A stretch of DNA of 64,000 nucleotides from Allomuricauda sp. (GCA_003712125.1 RHLF01000002.1:434001-498000), one strand, 5' to 3'; positions 32,672 to 42,505 are shown, counted from the stretch's first letter. Notes: generated by a model not told the origin, from the sequence alone. Made by a program: numbers and translations.

Positions 32672-34375
32672 CTATGCTTTGGACTTTCGTCGCTTTCTAA
32701 TGAAATCAAAAATGAACCATCCGGCAAGTAACATCAAGAAGTACTTGAAATAGGAAACCGGTTCTCCACTTCCACCGACCGTGGTGAAAATACGATCCCA
32801 CCTTGGTTTTTCATTGAATCTGATCCCATCTTGAAAATTGTCAAAACTTAGCCAGATAAATACGGGTTTCCCTACGATATGATTGGCCGGAACATAGCCC
32901 CATGTTCGGCTATCTTCAGAATGATCTCGATTATCACCCATCATCCAATAATAATCTTGTTTGAAGGTGTAGGTGTCAGTGATTTCCCCATTTATACTGA
33001 TTTGATTGCCTGAAACACTAAGGGTATTGTGTTCGTAGTCTTTGATGATTTTTTTATAAATAGGCAGTGTCTGGGGCGTCAATTTGATGGTCTTGCCTTC
33101 TTCGGGAATGTATATAGGGCCAAAATTATCATTGTTCCACGCAAAGGCCCGATTTTGTGGAAAGATATTGTAACCGGCTTTTCCGGAGGGTTCAAGCTGG
33201 ATTTTAACCGAGTCAACCCCACTATTGTTTCTTAGCGACTCAGCAATTTCCAAGGTCATATTGGCCACTCGTGCTCGAGGGGTCTCTTCTTTTAGTGATA
33301 GTCTTAGCTGCCGTATAACCTCAGTTGGAATTCCCTTTTCATCGGTATATATTTTTGGATTGCCCTGTTCATCCGCGCCGACTTGATATCCCAATTGCCG
33401 TAAGGCATTTAGTTGATTTTGGTTGAGGTTGGAAGGAACATAGAAACGCGTGTAATCGGTTGCATCAACTTCGGTTAGCAACTTGCTTGACACCCCATTG
33501 TTGGCATAAACGATATGGTCGTACATTACCTTAGCTCGGTCAGAAAGCTGTAACTCTTTATCATTAACATAAACAATACCATCTATAATCTTCATCGAAT
33601 CTCCTGGGGTACCCACACATCTTTTTACATAATTCGATTTTTTATCAATAGGTTTTCGCACCCCATCCTCAGCCACAAAAAATTGACGTACGGTGTCAGC
33701 TGGCCAACTAAAGACCACAATGTCATTTTTCTTTATAGTTTGAAATTTGGGTAGGCGCATATAGGGCAATTGTGGTTTCCGCAAGTATGACCTAAGGCCC
33801 AATAGGGGCAGGGTATCGTGCACCATGGGGGCGGCTACGGTAGTCATGGGTACACGGGCACCGTAATGCATTTTGCTTACAAAAAGAAAATCACCTATGC
33901 GCAAGGTGCGTTCCAAGGATCCTGTGGGAATCACATACGGTTGAATAAAATAGGTGTGTACGAATGTGGCGGCCACTATTGCAAAAACAATCGAACTTAC
34001 CCATTCACCCAAACCAGTTCTTGGTTTTAGGCTACGGTCTTCGATGTATTGTACATCTTCAACATAATTCAGGTAATAGGTATAAAAACCCAAGGTTAGG
34101 ATGACCAACCAAGTATCCAAAAGCTTGTTTTTTCCAAAACTTCTTATGGTTTCGACCCATATCACAGGAAACATCAAGAGGTTGATGATTGGAATAAATA
34201 GCAAAAACACCCACCAGGCTGGCCTGTTTATGATTTTCATTAGAACAATACCATTGTAAATGGGAATTGCCGCTTCCCAAGCCTTACGTCCAGCTTTTAC
34301 ATACAGTTTCCATGTGCCTGCGAAGTGTATGACTTGAACCAATAGAATGAAGATGATCCACTGTGTACCGTTCAT
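32672..34375 (-). CDS. lepB: Signal peptidase I with a large insertion
   Basis: This 567-residue protein starts with a three- or four-segment membrane region (about 1-110) that resembles DUF5684. The S26 peptidase domain follows. The nucleophile motif PTGSLERTL has serine near 153, the general base lysine is in NYVKRCVGTPGDSM near 251, and MMGDNRDHSEDSRTWGYVP lies near 470. Between the lysine block and the MGDN block is an insert of about 190 residues, so the enzyme is roughly twice the size of the E. coli one. One more hydrophobic segment lies at the C-terminus. It cleaves Sec signal peptides. It has its own -7 box at 34400-34407. Confidence 0.95.
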   Translation of the reverse strand: MNGTQWIIFILLVQVIHFAGTWKLYVKAGRKAWEAAIPIYNGIVLMKIINRPAWWVFLLFIPIINLLMFPVIWVETIRSFGKNKLLDTWLVILTLGFYTYYLNYVEDVQYIEDRSLKPRTGLGEWVSSIVFAIVAATFVHTYFIQPYVIPTGSLERTLRIGDFLFVSKMHYGARVPMTTVAAPMVHDTLPLLGLRSYLRKPQLPYMRLPKFQTIKKNDIVVFSWPADTVRQFFVAEDGVRKPIDKKSNYVKRCVGTPGDSMKIIDGIVYVNDKELQLSDRAKVMYDHIVYANNGVSSKLLTEVDATDYTRFYVPSNLNQNQLNALRQLGYQVGADEQGNPKIYTDEKGIPTEVIRQLRLSLKEETPRARVANMTLEIAESLRNNSGVDSVKIQLEPSGKAGYNIFPQNRAFAWNNDNFGPIYIPEEGKTIKLTPQTLPIYKKIIKDYEHNTLSVSGNQISINGEITDTYTFKQDYYWMMGDNRDHSEDSRTWGYVPANHIVGKPVFIWLSFDNFQDGIRFNEKPRWDRIFTTVGGSGEPVSYFKYFLMLLAGWFIFDFIRKRRKSKA

Positions 34376-34399
34376 GATGTTTATTTGGTGTTAGACGTG

Positions 34400-34407
34400 C
34401 AAAGATA
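34400..34407 (-). promoter_or_regulatory. -7 box before lepB
   Basis: The minus strand reads TATCTTTG, a consensus match, 24 bases before the ATG at 34375 in the 45-base gap after dapB. It would allow lepB-wbqC expression separate from the par-dapB genes. Confidence 0.45.
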
Positions 34408-34420
34408 GTTTTTGTAACTG

Positions 34421-35122
34421 TTAATTTATGCCAAGAACATCCTTCATGGTATAAACTCCTTTTTTACCCATGAGCCACTCGGCAGCTATAATTGCCCCAA
34501 GAGCAAAACCTTCTCTATTGTGGGCGGTATGCGCAATCTGTATGCTGTCAATAGGGCTTTGGTAGGAAACAACATGCGTACCTGGCACTTTTTCGATCCG
34601 TTTCGATACAATGGGAATGGCATCCGCATCGCCTTGCCCCTCGACCCAATTTTTGTAGTCGCTATTGGCGATAATACCTTCTGCCAACGTTATGGCCGTG
34701 CCACTGGGGGCATCCAATTTTTGGGTATGGTGAATTTCCTCCAAAGCGACCTTATAACCTTCGGTTTCACCCATTAATTGTGCTAATTTTTTGTTCAATT
34801 CGAAAAAGATGTTCACCCCTAGACTAAAGTTGGAAGCGTATATAAAGGCGCCATTCACCTTCTGGCAATGCCTTATCACATCTTGATATTTTTCTAACCA
34901 TCCGGTTGTTCCGCTGATAACGGGAACATTATGATCCAAACACTTTATGATGTTATCATAGGCTGCACCAGGCGAACTAAAATCGATGGCTACGTCCATG
35001 GCTTCGAAATTTATTTCGGTAGTTCCCAGCTCGATTTTTGCAACTATTTCGTGTCCTCTTTGCCGACTCAAATGATCCAGCATTTTGCCCATTTTGCCAT
35101 AACCAAAAAGACCAATATTCAT
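34421..35122 (-). CDS. dapB: 4-hydroxy-tetrahydrodipicolinate reductase
   Basis: DapB reduces hydroxy-tetrahydrodipicolinate with NAD(P)H in lysine and diaminopimelate synthesis, so it feeds both protein and cell wall. The 233-residue protein shows the nucleotide-binding MNIGLFGYGKMGKM, IDFSSPGA, VISGTTGW, the catalytic ALEEIHHTQKLDAPSGTA and SIQIAHTAHNREGFALGA. It is at the short end of the family, as is common in Bacteroidota. It follows the DUF5683 gene by three bases. Confidence 0.95.
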   Translation of the reverse strand: MNIGLFGYGKMGKMLDHLSRQRGHEIVAKIELGTTEINFEAMDVAIDFSSPGAAYDNIIKCLDHNVPVISGTTGWLEKYQDVIRHCQKVNGAFIYASNFSLGVNIFFELNKKLAQLMGETEGYKVALEEIHHTQKLDAPSGTAITLAEGIIANSDYKNWVEGQGDADAIPIVSKRIEKVPGTHVVSYQSPIDSIQIAHTAHNREGFALGAIIAAEWLMGKKGVYTMKDVLGIN

Positions 35123-35125
35123 GGG

Positions 35126-35737
35126 CTAGAATTTTACAATCATTGTCAGGCCATAATTGGGGTTTTGGGTAACTGTATTCAGTTCCAAATAAGGCTTGAA
35201 GTCAAAACCAAGATTTTCATTGACGTTGTATTGCTTGAGATGGGCATCAACGTTGGCATCAATTATATTTAAGGCATAGGCAACAATGGTCAGTAACAAC
35301 CATAGGTCTCTGTCACGTTGAAACCGTTCTTGGGCATCTTGTAAGGCAGAATCTGCGAAAATGGCAAAATCTGGGTCTTCAAAACCGGCCCTCCGCTTTT
35401 TAAAGGCATCACGAAAACGATTGTATTCGGTATTGTTGTAGGAGTAGAGGGCTACACCACCACCAATTGCGCCATAAACGAGGGGTAATTTCCAATAGCG
35501 CTTGTTGTAGATTTGGCCCAGACCCGGCAAGACAGCAGAATAAAATGCCGCTTTACTGGGGGCAAGCGGGTTGATGGCTTGTTTTTCTATTTTTTCGATG
35601 TCAACAACCACCCCCTTTTGCTCCATACCCGTGGTCAAGGAGTCTACCGGATTGGGAGATACCTCCTTGCCCTCTTCTTGCGACAAAACAACATGGGAAA
35701 ATAACAGCAAACAGCAAAAAAGGAATTGCCTAATCAC
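35126..35737 (-). CDS. DUF5683 membrane protein
   Basis: This 203-residue protein has a signal peptide (MIRQFLFCCLLLFSHVVLS). Its core domain has PSKAAFYSAVLPGLGQIYN, KLPLVYGAIGGGVALYSYN and a second hydrophobic segment near LWLLLTIVAYALNIIDANVDAHL. This matches the Bacteroidota DUF5683 family, which is routinely found next to parB. Its start overlaps the parB stop region by eight bases. The function is unknown. Its fixed place beside parAB and dapB suggests a link to cell envelope growth or division, but that is inference. Confidence 0.85.
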   Translation of the reverse strand: MIRQFLFCCLLLFSHVVLSQEEGKEVSPNPVDSLTTGMEQKGVVVDIEKIEKQAINPLAPSKAAFYSAVLPGLGQIYNKRYWKLPLVYGAIGGGVALYSYNNTEYNRFRDAFKKRRAGFEDPDFAIFADSALQDAQERFQRDRDLWLLLTIVAYALNIIDANVDAHLKQYNVNENLGFDFKPYLELNTVTQNPNYGLTMIVKF

Positions 35738-36632
35738 CTACCAGTATTTTTTTTAGTCTCTGAAACTCTTCTTTCGAATGAAAAGGAATAACAATTTTTC
35801 CCTTTCCCGACGCGCTGGTTGATATGCTTACATCTGTGGCCAGATGTTCTTTCATCGAATCAATATGTTTGGCTACAAAGCCGGGCATCTCTTTTTTCTT
35901 TGCGGAATCAATTTTAAGTTCACCACCACCTTGATATTGCTTTACCAATTTTTCGGTTTCTCGAACAGATAAGGCATTGGAAACAACCTGTTCGTAAAGA
36001 TTCAGCTGGTCTTTCTTTTTTTGGATATTTATCAGGGCACGACCATGCCCCATGCCAATAAATCCGTCACGCATCCCGGTTTGGATGATTGGATCTAGTT
36101 TTAACAAACGCAAATAATTCGAAATCGTGGAGCGTTTTTTACCTACCCGTTCGCTTAGCTTTTCTTGGGTAACTTCAACTTCATCGATCAACCGTTGATA
36201 CGAAAGTGCAATTTCAATAGGGTCAAGGTCTTGACGTTGGATATTTTCAACCAAGGCCATTTCTAGCGATTCTTGGTCGTTCGCAATTCGAATGTATGAC
36301 GGAATGGTATCTAGACCCACCAATTTGGCTGCCCTAAACCTGCGTTCACCAGAAACCAGTTGGTAATTGTCATACCCCAACTTTCTTACGGTTATGGGCT
36401 GAATGATTCCCAATTCACGAATCGAGCTGGCCAGTTCATGAAGGGCTTCATCATTGAAATTGGATCGGGGTTGAAATGGATTGACCTCGATCGAGTTGAC
36501 ATCGAGTTCGACGACACTTCCAATGACCTTGTCCGCGTTCTTGTCGGAAACCGACTGAATATCATTTTCAGGATCTTTTAAAAGAGCAGATAAGCCCCTT
36601 CCCAGTGCCTGTTTTTTTGTTGCCTTCGCCAT
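35730..36632 (-). CDS. parB: Chromosome-partitioning protein ParB
   Basis: ParB binds parS centromere sites and spreads by CTP-dependent clamping. The 300-residue protein begins AKATKKQALGRGLSALL, the ParA-interacting start typical of chromosomal ParB. The CTP/spreading domain follows with NPFQPRSNFN, GIIQPITVRK, the arginine patch SGERRFRAAKLVG and ALVENIQRQDLDPIE, then an HTH (VTQEKLSERVGKKRSTISNYLRLL) split by turns. The C-terminal dimer domain is short. It directly abuts parA with no spacer. No canonical parS site was seen in this window by eye. Confidence 0.95.
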   Translation of the reverse strand: MAKATKKQALGRGLSALLKDPENDIQSVSDKNADKVIGSVVELDVNSIEVNPFQPRSNFNDEALHELASSIRELGIIQPITVRKLGYDNYQLVSGERRFRAAKLVGLDTIPSYIRIANDQESLEMALVENIQRQDLDPIEIALSYQRLIDEVEVTQEKLSERVGKKRSTISNYLRLLKLDPIIQTGMRDGFIGMGHGRALINIQKKKDQLNLYEQVVSNALSVRETEKLVKQYQGGGELKIDSAKKKEMPGFVAKHIDSMKEHLATDVSISTSASGKGKIVIPFHSKEEFQRLKKILVGD

Positions 36633-37406
36633 CTACACTTTCTCCTTATTTTTCTTCAACAATTCGTTGGCCAAATTTAAATAGTTGGCTGCACCTTTAC
36701 TGCTCGCATCATATTTGATGATACTTTCCCCATAACTAGGTGCTTCACTTAATCTCACATTGCGCTGAATAATGGTGTCAAAAACCATATCACCAAAATG
36801 TTTTTTGACCTCTTCGACCACCTGGTTCGATAATCGTAATCTGGAATCGTACATGGTCAACAACATGCCTTCGATATCCAAATCCATATTATGGATTTTT
36901 TGAACACTTTTTACGGTATTTAAGAGTTTGCCCAATCCTTCCAGCGCAAAATATTCACATTGAATGGGAATCATCACAGAATCTGCAGCTGTCAAGGCAT
37001 TCAAGGTCAATAAACCTAGTGATGGTGCACAGTCGATCAATATGTAATCGTAAACTTCTTTGAGACCTTTTACAGCCTCTTTAAGCATGTATTCACGGTT
37101 ATCTTTGTCAACCAATTCAATTTCAATGGCCACCAAATCAATATGTGCGGGTATCAAATCTACATTGGGCGACTCGGTTTCAATAATGACTTCGCCTGCG
37201 CTTAATGTATGTTCCAACACCTGATAGGTACCTCTTTCGACTCCTTCAACATCAATTCCTAACCCTGAAGTAGCATTGGCCTGGGGGTCGGCATCGATCA
37301 ATAAAACCTTTTTTTCCAATACACCAAGTGAGGCGGCAAGGTTGACTGTTGTGGTCGTCTTTCCAACACCTCCTTTTTGGTTTGCAATAGCAATAATTTT
37401 GCCCAT
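36633..37406 (-). CDS. parA: Chromosome-partitioning ATPase ParA/Soj
   Basis: This 257-residue Walker-type ATPase has the deviant P-loop QKGGVGKTTTTVNLA at 9-23, the switch segment LIDADPQANATSGLG and ILIDCAPSLGLLTLNAL. It would form the nucleotide-dependent DNA gradient that moves ParB-parS complexes. The length and lack of an N-terminal HTH show the chromosomal, Soj-like type. It heads the parA-parB-DUF5683-dapB series. The 141-base gap upstream holds an A/T-rich region with a possible variant -7 box (TATTTTTA, 37427-37434 minus), but nothing firm. Confidence 0.95.
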   Translation of the reverse strand: MGKIIAIANQKGGVGKTTTTVNLAASLGVLEKKVLLIDADPQANATSGLGIDVEGVERGTYQVLEHTLSAGEVIIETESPNVDLIPAHIDLVAIEIELVDKDNREYMLKEAVKGLKEVYDYILIDCAPSLGLLTLNALTAADSVMIPIQCEYFALEGLGKLLNTVKSVQKIHNMDLDIEGMLLTMYDSRLRLSNQVVEEVKKHFGDMVFDTIIQRNVRLSEAPSYGESIIKYDASSKGAANYLNLANELLKKNKEKV

Positions 37407-37547
37407 TTCATCAGCGAGTTAGAGGCTAAAAATACAATTAATTATGAAGCTAAATAATGTATTTTGTTAACACAAAGTGAATAACTGGAAGATGCCGCGT
37501 TAAATAAAGTTAAAGCTTCGTTCAAAAAATGATAAAGCCTTTGTTTG

Positions 37548-39620
37548 TCAGTTATTTGACAGTGTTTTTAAGATTTGGATCGCTGCTTCGCTGACTTTGG
37601 TGCCGGGTCCGAATACGGCTGATACTCCAGCTTGAAAAAGGTAGTTATAGTCTTTCTTCGGAATGACTCCGCCCACAATAACAAGAATGTCAGATCGTCC
37701 GTACTGCTGCAACTCAAGGATGAGCTCCGGAACAAGGGTTTTGTGTCCCCCGGCAAGGGAAGAAACACCTAAAACATGTACGTCATTCTCAACAGCCTGC
37801 TTTGCGACTTCAGCCGGTGTTTGGAACAATGGACCAATATCCACATCGAAACCTAAATCTGCATAGGCCGATGCCACGACTTTCGCACCCCTATCGTGAC
37901 CATCTTGCCCCATTTTAGCAATCATGATTCGTGGTCGGCGGCCCTCATCTTGCGCAAATGCATTAGCCCTTTTTTGAGCTTCTTTGAACAGCTCATCACT
38001 TTTTATCTCCTTTGAATACACTCCTGAAACTGATTGAACATTAGCTTTATACCTGCCAAAGGCTTTTTCAAGCGCATCACTAATCTCCCCCAAAGTTGCT
38101 CTTGCCTGTGCCGCCTTCACCGCTAAAGCTAGTAAATTTTCACTAGTGCCCTTATCCATTTTTTGTTTGGCGACAGTGGTGATTTGATCCAATAGTTCTG
38201 TCACGGTGTTATTTGATCGAGTAGACTTTACTTGTTTTAGGCGTTCAAGTTGTTGTTTTCTAACTTTTTGATTGTCAACCTCTAAAATTTGAAGTTCATC
38301 CTCGTCTTCTAACACATAGCTGTTAACTCCGACGATTGCTTCTTGTCCACTATCAATGCGCGCTTGCTTTTGTGAAGCTGCCTCTTCAATTCGCATTTTA
38401 GGAATACCAGCTTCGATGGCCTTTGTCATGCCTCCCAGTTCTTCGACTTCTTGAATCAGTTGCCAAGCTTGGTTGGCTATGTCATGTGTAAGTTGTTCAA
38501 CATAATAACTGCCAGCCCAAGGGTCAACTGTCTGTGTGATTTTAGACTCCTTCTGAAGAAAAAGTTGGGTGTTCCGCGCAATCCGTGCAGAGAAATCTGT
38601 AGGTAGGGCGATGGCCTCATCCAACGAATTGGTATGTAGGCTCTGGGTGCCCCCAAAAACGGCTGCCATAGCTTCAATATTTGTGCGGGCCACGTTGTTA
38701 AAGGGATCTTGCTCGGTAAGACTCCAACCACTGGTTTGTGAATGGGTCCTGAGCATCAGTGATTTTTGATTTTGGGGATTGAATTGCTTGACCAGCTTAG
38801 CCCAGAGCATTCTTGCCGCCCTCATTTTTGCAATTTCGGTAAAATGGCGCATTCCAATGCCCCAGAAAAAAGAAAGGCGCGGTGCAAAATCATCAATTTT
38901 AAGACCGGCTTTTAATCCTGTCCGTATGTATTCGATACCATCGGCAAGGGTATACGCAACCTCCATTGCAGCAGGAGCACCGGCCTCATGCATATGATAG
39001 CCCGAAATACTGATGCTATTGAATTTGGGCATGTGTTGACTCGTATATTCGAAAATGTCCGCAATCAAAGCCATCGATGGGGTAGGTGGGTAGATATACG
39101 TGTTACGCACCATAAATTCCTTGAGGATGTCGTTCTGTATGGTTCCTGAAAGTTGCTCCAATGCGGCACCTTGTTCCAAAGCTGCAACGATAAAAAAGGC
39201 CATTATTGGAAGCACGGCCCCATTCATGGTCATACTGACCGACATGGATTCAAGAGGAATGCCATCAAATAATATTTTCATGTCCTCAACCGTGTCAATG
39301 GCAACTCCAGCCTTGCCCACATCACCTACAACGCGTTCGTTATCACTGTCATATCCTCTATGCGTGGGTAGGTCGAAAGCAACCGAAAGCCCCTTTTGTC
39401 CCGCCTCCAAATTCCTTCTGTAAAACGCATTACTTTCTTCAGCTGTAGAAAAACCGGCATATTGACGAATGGTCCAAGGTCGGCGAACATACATTGTTGT
39501 GTATGGCCCACGAAGAAAAGGCGCAATGCCCGCAGCAAAATCCTCATGCCCAAATTTGGGAGTATGAACTTTGCTCTCATCCAATTTTAAGGTGATATCT
39601 TGCAGGTTTTTTCTACTCAT
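37548..39620 (-). CDS. mutB: Methylmalonyl-CoA mutase large (catalytic) subunit
   Basis: I start at the ATG at 39620 (MSRKNLQDI, 690 residues), which overlaps the small upstream gene by eight bases; the in-frame ATG at 39674 would extend much further into it. The enzyme interconverts methylmalonyl-CoA and succinyl-CoA with adenosylcobalamin. The TIM-barrel part has [20 protein letters not shown] and FSFFWGIGM-like signatures. The C-terminal cobalamin domain has the cobalt-ligating motif DGHDRGAKV near residue 572, so it can bind B12. It pairs with mutA upstream in the same operon. In Bacteroidota the pair commonly works in propionate or amino-acid catabolism. Confidence 0.95.
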   Translation of the reverse strand: MSRKNLQDITLKLDESKVHTPKFGHEDFAAGIAPFLRGPYTTMYVRRPWTIRQYAGFSTAEESNAFYRRNLEAGQKGLSVAFDLPTHRGYDSDNERVVGDVGKAGVAIDTVEDMKILFDGIPLESMSVSMTMNGAVLPIMAFFIVAALEQGAALEQLSGTIQNDILKEFMVRNTYIYPPTPSMALIADIFEYTSQHMPKFNSISISGYHMHEAGAPAAMEVAYTLADGIEYIRTGLKAGLKIDDFAPRLSFFWGIGMRHFTEIAKMRAARMLWAKLVKQFNPQNQKSLMLRTHSQTSGWSLTEQDPFNNVARTNIEAMAAVFGGTQSLHTNSLDEAIALPTDFSARIARNTQLFLQKESKITQTVDPWAGSYYVEQLTHDIANQAWQLIQEVEELGGMTKAIEAGIPKMRIEEAASQKQARIDSGQEAIVGVNSYVLEDEDELQILEVDNQKVRKQQLERLKQVKSTRSNNTVTELLDQITTVAKQKMDKGTSENLLALAVKAAQARATLGEISDALEKAFGRYKANVQSVSGVYSKEIKSDELFKEAQKRANAFAQDEGRRPRIMIAKMGQDGHDRGAKVVASAYADLGFDVDIGPLFQTPAEVAKQAVENDVHVLGVSSLAGGHKTLVPELILELQQYGRSDILVIVGGVIPKKDYNYLFQAGVSAVFGPGTKVSEAAIQILKTLSNN

Positions 39621-40083
39621 TTGATACAATCTTATAACTCCATTTTGAATTGGAATTATTAACGGGATAATCATTCACCAGGATACCCAACGCCCCAAAA
39701 AGGGTCCCTCCGGTATACCCAAAAACACCGGCAATTACCCCATAGCCGCCTTCGATGAAGCCAACAGTGCCAATAGTTAGTAAAAGACCTGAAATGGTAT
39801 AAAATACAATACTGGCAGCCACTGCACCACCAGATTTTCGTTTTATTCGAACCACTTCAGAGATTGGTATTTCGGTCTTGTCGATTCGCAGCGTTTCTTC
39901 ATTTACAATGACCAAATTACCAATGTATTTTTGGCCAGTTATTGTTTTGATTTTTACCCGTTTTAACTCTTGGATGATTTTTGTTTTACCAGACGAATTC
40001 TTTGTCAGTTCAATGTAACTCTCTTGGGCATTAAGTTGCAGGGAGCATAGGGCGAGGGCAAATAAAAGTAGTAGTGATTTCAT
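39613..40083 (-). CDS. Unknown small exported protein between the mutase subunit genes
   Basis: This 156-residue protein has a signal peptide ([19 protein letters not shown]). A beta-rich middle follows ([23 protein letters not shown], broken by turns), then KRKSGG and one or two hydrophobic stretches ([17 protein letters not shown] and [21 protein letters not shown]). I do not recognise the family. It lies between mutA (10 bases upstream) and mutB (8-base overlap), so it is expressed with cytoplasmic mutase subunits although it looks destined for the membrane or periplasm. It might be an unrelated passenger. Confidence 0.7.
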   Translation of the reverse strand: MKSLLLLFALALCSLQLNAQESYIELTKNSSGKTKIIQELKRVKIKTITGQKYIGNLVIVNEETLRIDKTEIPISEVVRIKRKSGGAVAASIVFYTISGLLLTIGTVGFIEGGYGVIAGVFGYTGGTLFGALGILVNDYPVNNSNSKWSYKIVSNE

Positions 40084-40093
40084 GTTTTGGGGT

Positions 40094-41503
40094 TTACATC
40101 GTTTGGGTTTGTTCTGCTTTCAGTCTTTTAATCTCTATCGCCTCTGCCAATCTTTTTTGAATCACGGGCTCGATTTCTGTTTTGCGCTTGTCGGTCTTAA
40201 CAAATGGATAGAGTTCCAGATTGCCCTTCATACAATCTTCTTTGTTTTGATAGGCGTTCGTTCCGATTGAAACTTGACCACCTGTGTCGAACAAGGCTTG
40301 TTCTTTTTGGGCACTTTCTTTAATTTTTCTTTGAATTGTTCCGTTCTGGTGCTGGTTTAAAAACCCGCCACCAGCTTCCAATTGTTTGAAAAGCGCCAGG
40401 GCCTCTTCCGCTATTTGTTTGGTTATTGCCTCAATAAAATAGGTGCCATTGGCTGCATGTACTGCCTCATCGAAATAACTTTCATGCTTTAATAAGAGCA
40501 GTTGGTTGCGCGCTATTCGCTCACCAAATTCATTGTCCTTATGGTACACTGCATCGTAGGCGAGATTGCATACAGTATTGGCACCTCCCAAAACCGCTGC
40601 CATGCATTCGGAATTGGTGCGTAGCATATTGACATTATAGTCATAAATGGTTTTGTTGCGAAGGCTAGGAGTGGCAACAATATGGGGTTCAACCTCGAAT
40701 TGGTATTCATGGGCTAGACTCTTCCAAAGCCAGCGCAAGGCTCTCAATTTTGCAATTTCAAAGAAATAGTTGCCACCAACGGCTACTTTAAAGGTTATGG
40801 ACTTTTTATTGATGTGTGATACCATCTCCGGTCCATGGTTGAGGTACTCGTTGGCTTGGCTTAAACCATATGCCAATTGTTGAACGATATTTGCCCCTGC
40901 ATTTTGATAGCAGGCCATATCTACACTGATGATTGAAACAGCATCTTGTTTTTTGACCATCTGAAGAATTTCATCCACAAATTGATGGTCTTTTGATTTG
41001 TTATGGTACCAATTGCCGGTCTTAGCGAGATTGCCAATAATATCAAGGTTGAGATGTATGCCAGCACTTTTGCTGTTGATCAACCCAAATAAGGCTTGTA
41101 GTCTTTCAGGTTCTAAAAAGTCAAATTGGAAGTGAATCCTAGTGGCATTTAAATTAAGGTCTTTCAACAATTGAGCAAAATCTACAGAAGCTTCTGGAAC
41201 ATGAAAAATGAGGCTTTCAGCACCTCTTTGCAATACATCTAAAGCCTTTTTATTGGCCAATTCGTGATTTCCTGAATAAACCTGTTGTGCAATGCTCCAA
41301 AGATGATTTTCTGGAAGCGTATAATTCACTTTGTTTTCTACATCCTCGGAATTGTAGAATGGTTTTACCGTTATTCCTTCCAATGATTCGAATAACAAGG
41401 CTTCATTATAATCAGCCCCTTTAAGGTCAAATTGTATTTTTTGCTTCCACTGTTTGGCAGAAACCGGAGCAAATTCAGAAAATAGGGATTTGATTTTATC
41501 CAT
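40094..41503 (-). CDS. mutA: Methylmalonyl-CoA mutase small subunit, short form without B12 domain
   Basis: This 469-residue protein resembles the mutase barrel: PVSAKQWKQKIQFDLKGADYNE at the start, then IRMAYDIM-like segments and YDYNVNMLRTNSECMAAVLGGANTV, followed by GERIARNQLLLLKHES and ANGTYFIEAITKQIAEEAL. The small subunit is non-catalytic in the heterodimer. Classical small subunits carry a degenerate cobalamin domain after the barrel; here the chain stops soon after it, so the domain is absent. It follows the FtsB-like gene by seven bases. Confidence 0.9.
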   Translation of the reverse strand: MDKIKSLFSEFAPVSAKQWKQKIQFDLKGADYNEALLFESLEGITVKPFYNSEDVENKVNYTLPENHLWSIAQQVYSGNHELANKKALDVLQRGAESLIFHVPEASVDFAQLLKDLNLNATRIHFQFDFLEPERLQALFGLINSKSAGIHLNLDIIGNLAKTGNWYHNKSKDHQFVDEILQMVKKQDAVSIISVDMACYQNAGANIVQQLAYGLSQANEYLNHGPEMVSHINKKSITFKVAVGGNYFFEIAKLRALRWLWKSLAHEYQFEVEPHIVATPSLRNKTIYDYNVNMLRTNSECMAAVLGGANTVCNLAYDAVYHKDNEFGERIARNQLLLLKHESYFDEAVHAANGTYFIEAITKQIAEEALALFKQLEAGGGFLNQHQNGTIQRKIKESAQKEQALFDTGGQVSIGTNAYQNKEDCMKGNLELYPFVKTDKRKTEIEPVIQKRLAEAIEIKRLKAEQTQTM

Positions 41504-41510
41504 AACAATT

Positions 41511-41849
41511 TCAACCTTTCACTTTATTCTCATTCTTTAGGCTGTCCTCGTACTCGATAAGGTATATTTCCTCGTTTTCTTTTTTCATATAGTATTTTTC
41601 CCGTGCTAATTTTTCGAGCCCTTCAGGGGTGTCCAGCTTTTCCAAGGCCTCTTTGTCCTTTTCGATTTCAGCCTTTAAGAAGTCTTTTTCCTTTTCCAAT
41701 TTCTTGATTTCCTTTCGTAATTCCATATGGATAAGGGCCGAGTTGGTATCGAAAAACAACATCCAAATCGCAAATATGGTCAAGACAAAAACATAGGTGT
41801 TGGTAAACAGCCGAAACCATTTTTTTTGCTTTACATCTCGCCAACCCAT
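41511..41849 (-). CDS. FtsB/DivIC-family septum formation protein
   Basis: This 112-residue protein has a short cytoplasmic start, one membrane segment (about 16-33, NTYVFVLTIFAIWMLFF) and a coiled coil (about 40-72, rich in heptad leucines and E/K). A C-terminal motif GLEKLAREKYYMKKENEEIY matches the septum formation initiator (PF04977) family. Such proteins link FtsL and FtsQ in the divisome. It lies one base after udk. This udk-ftsB-mutA order recurs in Flavobacteriaceae as I recall. Confidence 0.85.
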   Translation of the reverse strand: MGWRDVKQKKWFRLFTNTYVFVLTIFAIWMLFFDTNSALIHMELRKEIKKLEKEKDFLKAEIEKDKEALEKLDTPEGLEKLAREKYYMKKENEEIYLIEYEDSLKNENKVKG

Positions 41850-41850
41850 A

Positions 41851-42459
41851 TCAGTGCAATTTATTATTTATGATTGTGCGTACCATGTCAACAGCAACGG
41901 TATTGTAATGGTTATTGGGAATAATGATATCGGCGAATTCTTTCGACGGTTCAATAAACTGATCGTGCATCGGCTTAACTGCAGATTGATAGCGATACAG
42001 TACTTTCTCAAGGTCATGCCCCCGCTCTTTAATATCGCGTTGCAGCCTTCGAATCAAGCGCTCATCAGAATCGGCATGAACGAAAATCTTGATATCGAAC
42101 AAATCACGCAATTTTGGATTGCTCAACACCAAAATCCCCTCAACGATCATCACCTTTCTTGGGTGGGTCAAAATCGTTTCTGCCAAACGGGTTTCCTCGA
42201 CAAACGAATATTTGGGTTTTTCGATGGATTTTCCTGCCTTTAATTGCTCGAGATGGGAAATCAGTAGTTCAAAATCAATGGAGTTTGGGTGGTCAAAATT
42301 CACGGCTCCCCGTTCTTCTTTTGACATATGCGATAGGTCATTATAGTATGAATCTTGCGATATTACACCAACCACATCCTTCGGCAATTCATCCACGATC
42401 TGTTTGACCACAGTAGTTTTACCACAACCTGTACCGCCTGCAATTCCTATAATGAGCAT
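41851..42459 (-). CDS. udk: Uridine kinase
   Basis: Udk phosphorylates uridine and cytidine to their monophosphates in pyrimidine salvage. The 202-residue protein carries the P-loop GIAGGTGCGKTTV at residues 5-17, the conserved SQDSYYND, NFDHPNSIDFELL and RRLQRDIKERGHDLE segments. The length is standard. It is the first gene of a five-gene operon that ends with mutB and has a well-formed promoter at 42477-42505. Confidence 0.95.
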   Translation of the reverse strand: MLIIGIAGGTGCGKTTVVKQIVDELPKDVVGVISQDSYYNDLSHMSKEERGAVNFDHPNSIDFELLISHLEQLKAGKSIEKPKYSFVEETRLAETILTHPRKVMIVEGILVLSNPKLRDLFDIKIFVHADSDERLIRRLQRDIKERGHDLEKVLYRYQSAVKPMHDQFIEPSKEFADIIIPNNHYNTVAVDMVRTIINNKLH

Positions 42460-42476
42460 AACGCTTGATTTGCTTT

Positions 42477-42505
42477 CAAAAATACTGATTTGACAACTAT
42501 TTCAA
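42477..42505 (-). promoter_or_regulatory. Promoter of the udk-ftsB-like-mutAB operon
   Basis: On the minus strand: TTG (42505-42503), an 18-base spacer and TATTTTTG (42484-42477), all matching the Bacteroidota consensus. The ATG of udk is 17 bases downstream. Confidence 0.6.

Noticed and set aside
37407-37547. A possible small RNA or promoter in the A/T-rich gap before parA
   Set aside because: A variant box TATTTTTA is present but no -33 element, hairpin or frame supports more than a note.
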